In this document: in pieces, positions 6,200-8,348 of the stretch | Numbering within the stretch: position 1 is the stretch's first letter | Layout: every line of letters begins with the position of its first letter | NCBI GenBank assembly: GCA_003501375.1 | Contig: DNPO01000085.1 | Coordinates: 1 to 8,348 of the forward strand | Origin: Candidatus Sumerlaeota bacterium | Lineage (GTDB): Bacteria; Sumerlaeota; Sumerlaeia; UBA8349 | Direction: 5' to 3' | DNA: 8,348 bases | The notes under the pieces: model-generated | Databases searched by the model: none | Told to the model about the DNA's origin: nothing | Seen by the model: the letters and a program-made list of their open reading frames with translations, nothing else | Program-made: the position numbers and the translations under genes

Positions 6200-6565
6200 A
6201 TGCGGTTCCTGCTTTTTGCTGGATTTGCTTGCGTGTTAAGTGTCGTGGCAGGGTTGGTTGGGCTGAAGATGTCCGCTCAGCCCCGGGCAGAAGATGATCT
6301 TAGGGCGTTGATTCGTGAACGACAACGGGTTTTGACGGTTGGCAATGTGTACATTGCTGAATCCGCTTCGCGTATCCGGTTGGTCGAAAAATCAGGGCAG
6401 GGTTTTAAGGCGGTTTTGGAGGCCGACGACGGTTTTTATACCGCTGGGCATACTTTTTTGTACAATAGCAACGGGGTCGAGTTGGAACCCGGCTTTTCGC
6501 GTTACGACTTGATTCGCCCGCTGGAGTTTGGACGTCGTCCCAATTATAATCGAGAACTTGACTGA
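6200..6565 (+). CDS. Small membrane-anchored or secreted protein of unknown function
   Basis: I do not recognise this 121-residue protein. Residues 2-22 form one hydrophobic segment (RFLLFAGFACVLSVVAGLVGL), either an uncleaved anchor or a signal peptide with possible cleavage near SAQ (25-27). The rest is soluble and charged: an Arg/Glu-rich helix-like stretch (31-44), then probable beta strands around VLTVGNVYIAES (44-55), IRLVEK (59-64) and FKAVLEADDGFYTAGHTFLYNSNGVEL (69-95), and an aromatic/basic tail (RYDLIRPLEFGRRPNYNREL). This fits a small extracytoplasmic domain tethered to the inner membrane. ATG at 6200 is chosen because AGAGGA (6185-6190) lies 9 nt upstream; an in-frame GTG at 6176 has GGAG only one base away. 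The glycosyltransferase starts 22 nt downstream, so the two probably form an operon and this protein may help polysaccharide synthesis or export. That role is inference from context only. Confidence 0.75.
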   Translation: MRFLLFAGFACVLSVVAGLVGLKMSAQPRAEDDLRALIRERQRVLTVGNVYIAESASRIRLVEKSGQGFKAVLEADDGFYTAGHTFLYNSNGVELEPGFSRYDLIRPLEFGRRPNYNRELD

Positions 6566-6587
6566 AAAAATCGCAAGGAAAAATGCC

Positions 6588-8075
6588 ATGCCTTCGCTTC
6601 CCAGTAATGCTCCTGCTATCCTGATTCCTCGTAAAGAATCCGCTTTTCGTCTGTTCACCCTTCCGCAAAAAATATTCTGGACTCTCTGCCTGCTACTGCT
6701 CATCGGCGGCATTTATCATAATGGGAAGACCGGTTTGATTTGGTTGAATGCCGGACTGACTTTTATTTATCTCGCGGTCACTTTTTACAAGATGGTGATG
6801 ATCACGCTGTCCGCCGCCGGGGGAAAGCAGCATCACCCGGATATGTTACTGGCGCATGAGCCGCCGTCGCCGCACCAGCCGGATTTGTCCAACAACGAGG
6901 ACTGGCCCGCTTATACCGTATTGGTTCCGCTTTTCCGCGAGACCGAGGTGCTGCCCAAACTGGTGGAAAATCTTTCCCGTCTCGACTACCCCAAGGAAAA
7001 ACTCCAGATCATTCTTCTGCTGGAGTCTGTAGATAAGGAAACGGTTGCCGCTGCGGAAGCCATGAATTTGCAAGCGCCGTTTTTCACGCTCGTCGTGCCC
7101 GATTCGTACCCACGCACCAAGCCCAAAGCGTGCAACGTAGCGTTGCCCGTTTCAACCGGCGAGTACTTGGTGATCTTTGACGCGGAAGACCGCCCTGAAC
7201 CCGACCAGTTGAAAAAGGCGATCACGGCTTTCCGTGAGGCCCCTGATAACGTGATTTGTCAACAAGCACGGCTTAATTTTTACAACCGCGACCACAACCT
7301 GCTCACGAAGTGGTTCACCGTGGACTACTCGACTTGGTTCGATCTGTACCTGCCCGGTCTGGCGTTGAGTGACGCGCCCATTCCGTTGGGGGGCACGTCC
7401 AATCACTTTAAACTGGCCGCTCTGCGCAAGTTGGGTGGGTGGGATGCGTTCAACGTGGCGGAGGATTGCGACCTGGGCATGCGCCTTTACAAAAAAGGCT
7501 ATCGCACGCAGGTTATTGATTCAACGACTTGGGAAGAGGCTTGCTCGCATCCTGGCTTCTGGATTAAACAGCGGTCACGTTGGGTCAAGGGATACATCCA
7601 GACCTTCTTCGTGCACACACGCAATCCGTGGTCAAGTTTTCGGGCGTTGGGTTTAACGCGCACGTTGCACTTCCTGGCGCTGACCGCCGGATTATTTTTC
7701 CCCTGCCTCATCAATCCCTTCTATTGGGTGCTTACCGCACTTTGGGTAGCGTACCGTCCGGCGGAAGTAGGCGCGTATTTTCCCACGCCGATTTTCATCA
7801 TGGGTTTCATTTGCCTGTTCCTTGGCAATTTTGCACTGATCTATCTGGGCATGCTTGGCTGTTGCGCACGGCGTTATTACGATTTGGTCAAGTGGGCCTT
7901 GCTGCTGCCACCGTATTGGGCAATGGTTAGTATTGCGTCATGGAAAGCGGCATGGCAGTTGATCGTCAAGCCGCACTACTGGGAAAAAACCAAGCATGGG
8001 TTGAGTTCGGACAAGGAACCGCCCGCACCCAAAAAAACGCCGGAAACCGCCGATGCCACGATGGAGTCGGTGTAG
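6588..8075 (+). CDS. Membrane GT2 glycosyltransferase, cellulose-synthase-like (XagB-like)
   Basis: A 495-residue processive-type family 2 glycosyltransferase. Two transmembrane segments (about 29-43 and 50-72) precede a cytosolic GT-A domain starting at YTVLVPLFRE (109-118). The catalytic series is present: Asp148 region (LLLESVD), nucleotide-sugar/metal DAED (198-201), AED (291-293) in place of the usual TED, with the catalytic Asp293 kept, and QRSRW (328-332), the Q..RW motif of polymer-making enzymes. PIPLGGTSNHF (264-274) and STTWEEA (312-318) are typical of the XagB/CESA-like-2 branch. Three further membrane segments follow (about 361-383, 400-424, 435-460), then a charged Pro/Lys-rich tail. 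No PilZ domain is visible. It likely polymerises a beta-linked exopolysaccharide at the inner membrane; the sugar is unknown. Start: ATG at 6588 with AAGGAA at 6575-6580; an in-frame TTG at 6528 overlaps the previous gene and lacks a site. It sits 22 nt after the small anchored protein and before a terminator-like hairpin. Confidence 0.92.
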   Translation: MPSLPSNAPAILIPRKESAFRLFTLPQKIFWTLCLLLLIGGIYHNGKTGLIWLNAGLTFIYLAVTFYKMVMITLSAAGGKQHHPDMLLAHEPPSPHQPDLSNNEDWPAYTVLVPLFRETEVLPKLVENLSRLDYPKEKLQIILLLESVDKETVAAAEAMNLQAPFFTLVVPDSYPRTKPKACNVALPVSTGEYLVIFDAEDRPEPDQLKKAITAFREAPDNVICQQARLNFYNRDHNLLTKWFTVDYSTWFDLYLPGLALSDAPIPLGGTSNHFKLAALRKLGGWDAFNVAEDCDLGMRLYKKGYRTQVIDSTTWEEACSHPGFWIKQRSRWVKGYIQTFFVHTRNPWSSFRALGLTRTLHFLALTAGLFFPCLINPFYWVLTALWVAYRPAEVGAYFPTPIFIMGFICLFLGNFALIYLGMLGCCARRYYDLVKWALLLPPYWAMVSIASWKAAWQLIVKPHYWEKTKHGLSSDKEPPAPKKTPETADATMESV

Positions 8076-8106
8076 AAATCGTTGACCATTTGCTTTTGGG
8101 TTTATT

Positions 8107-8135
8107 TGTCCCTTTTGTCAAAGACAAAAGGGACA
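8107..8135 (+). terminator. Probable terminator after the glycosyltransferase
   Basis: A perfect 13-bp stem, TGTCCCTTTTGTC (8107-8119) with GACAAAAGGGACA (8123-8135), closes a 3-nt AAA loop and is followed by TTTCATTTTT. It lies 31 nt after the glycosyltransferase stop codon. The U-tract is interrupted and starts one base past the stem, so efficiency is uncertain, but position and stem strength support termination. Confidence 0.65.
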
Positions 8136-8143
8136 TTTCATTT

Positions 8144-8180
8144 TTGCCGGTGCTTGCTGGTAGCATAGCAGTACTGGCAA
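8144..8180. repeat. Imperfect inverted repeat / hairpin
   Basis: TTGCCGGT (8144-8151) pairs with ACTGGCAA (8173-8180) including one wobble. Inside, TGCT (8155-8158) pairs with AGCA (8167-8170) or with AGCA at 8162-8165. It follows directly after the terminator-like hairpin. Function unknown. Confidence 0.4.
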
Positions 8181-8269
8181 CCGTGTTGTCAGGTGTCATA
8201 AACTCCAAATTTTTATCTTCTGTTGAGAGTGTTCACCTATCAATGGACACAAACTGTTTTGTTGTTTTT

Positions 8270-8332
8270 CAACCGCGTAGCGGTTGTACATCTTAGCCCG
8301 GGGTTGCCGAGGAACGAGGCTACCCCGGGTAA
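8270..8332. repeat. Two tandem GC-rich palindromes, likely a dispersed intergenic element
   Basis: The first is CAACCGC-GTA-GCGGTTG (8270-8286), a perfect 7-bp stem with a 3-nt loop. The second is CCCGGGGT (8297-8304) with ACCCCGGG (8322-8329). It extends outward by TTA/TAA past one bulged G, and inward by GCC/GGC (8306-8308, 8318-8320) past a T-T mismatch. The stretch differs from its AT-richer surroundings. I recall similar CCGGGGT...GAGGAACGAG...ACCCCGG units between genes in Planctomycetes/Verrucomicrobia-type genomes, but no search was possible, so membership in a repeat family is inferred. Confidence 0.6.
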
Positions 8333-8348
8333 ACGCACAAATATGAAG

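Larger units (their letters stand above)
8076..8348. other. Gene-free right end with four successive hairpins
   Basis: No supported gene lies here. From left to right it holds the 13-bp terminator-like stem, an imperfect hairpin, about 90 bp of AT-rich sequence in which I see nothing definite, and the paired GC-rich palindromes. Whatever gene follows begins outside the window. Confidence 0.6.

Noticed and set aside
6528..6587. TTG at 6528 as start of the glycosyltransferase
   Set aside because: It overlaps the preceding gene and lacks a ribosome binding site, whereas ATG at 6588 has AAGGAA at correct spacing.
7940..8296. A 118-codon plus-strand frame overlapping the end of the glycosyltransferase
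   Set aside because: It runs out of frame through the glycosyltransferase, then through the terminator-like hairpin and the palindromes; no ribosome binding site or domain.
1..8348. Defence island, CRISPR array, prophage, insertion sequence or tRNA
   Set aside because: I looked for direct-repeat/spacer periodicity, transposase or integrase motifs, terminal inverted repeats and tRNA T-loop sequences on both strands and found none.

Overview
This window looks like chromosomal DNA of an uncultured or little-studied Gram-negative-type bacterium of moderate GC. A secreted GLUG-like surface protein, citramalate-based isoleucine synthesis, a PqqD-like/MEMO fusion and GC-rich intergenic palindromes together would fit the Planctomycetes/Verrucomicrobia/Lentisphaerae side of the tree or a neighbouring candidate phylum. 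That placement is an inference and weakly held. I see no tRNA, rRNA, CRISPR array, insertion sequence, phage gene or replication origin.

Left part (1-3068) is all minus strand. A secreted protein with a clear signal peptide runs off the left edge (1-375). Upstream of it, in the same orientation, is a MEMO-family protein (547-1821) whose first ~100 residues look like a PqqD/RRE domain. Next upstream is a PfkB sugar kinase, most likely 2-keto-3-deoxygluconate kinase (1965-3068). A striking 88-bp repeat-built palindrome (1870-1957) lies 7 bp after the kinase stop codon and probably ends its transcript.

Middle part (3069-6004): a 471-bp divergent intergenic region with several inverted repeats separates the kinase from a plus-strand cluster of thioredoxin (trxA), the ribonucleotide-reductase repressor NrdR and (R)-citramalate synthase (cimA). 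trxA and nrdR are 20 nt apart. The 87-nt nrdR-cimA gap holds heptamer repeats that fold back on upstream sequence just before the cimA ribosome binding site.

Right part (6005-8348): a leader with GC-rich inverted repeats precedes a small membrane-anchored or secreted protein of unknown function (6200-6565). It is followed 22 nt later by a membrane GT2 glycosyltransferase of the processive, cellulose-synthase-like/XagB-like kind (6588-8075). The last 270 bp carry no gene but four successive hairpins: a terminator-like one, an imperfect one, and two in a tail that looks like a dispersed palindromic repeat.

Most genes are ordinary housekeeping or metabolic functions. The items most worth a second look are the PqqD-like/MEMO fusion, the small protein paired with the glycosyltransferase, the altered substrate-region motif in CimA, and the set of structured, periodic intergenic repeats. 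I see no convincing evidence for a complete new defence or mobile system.
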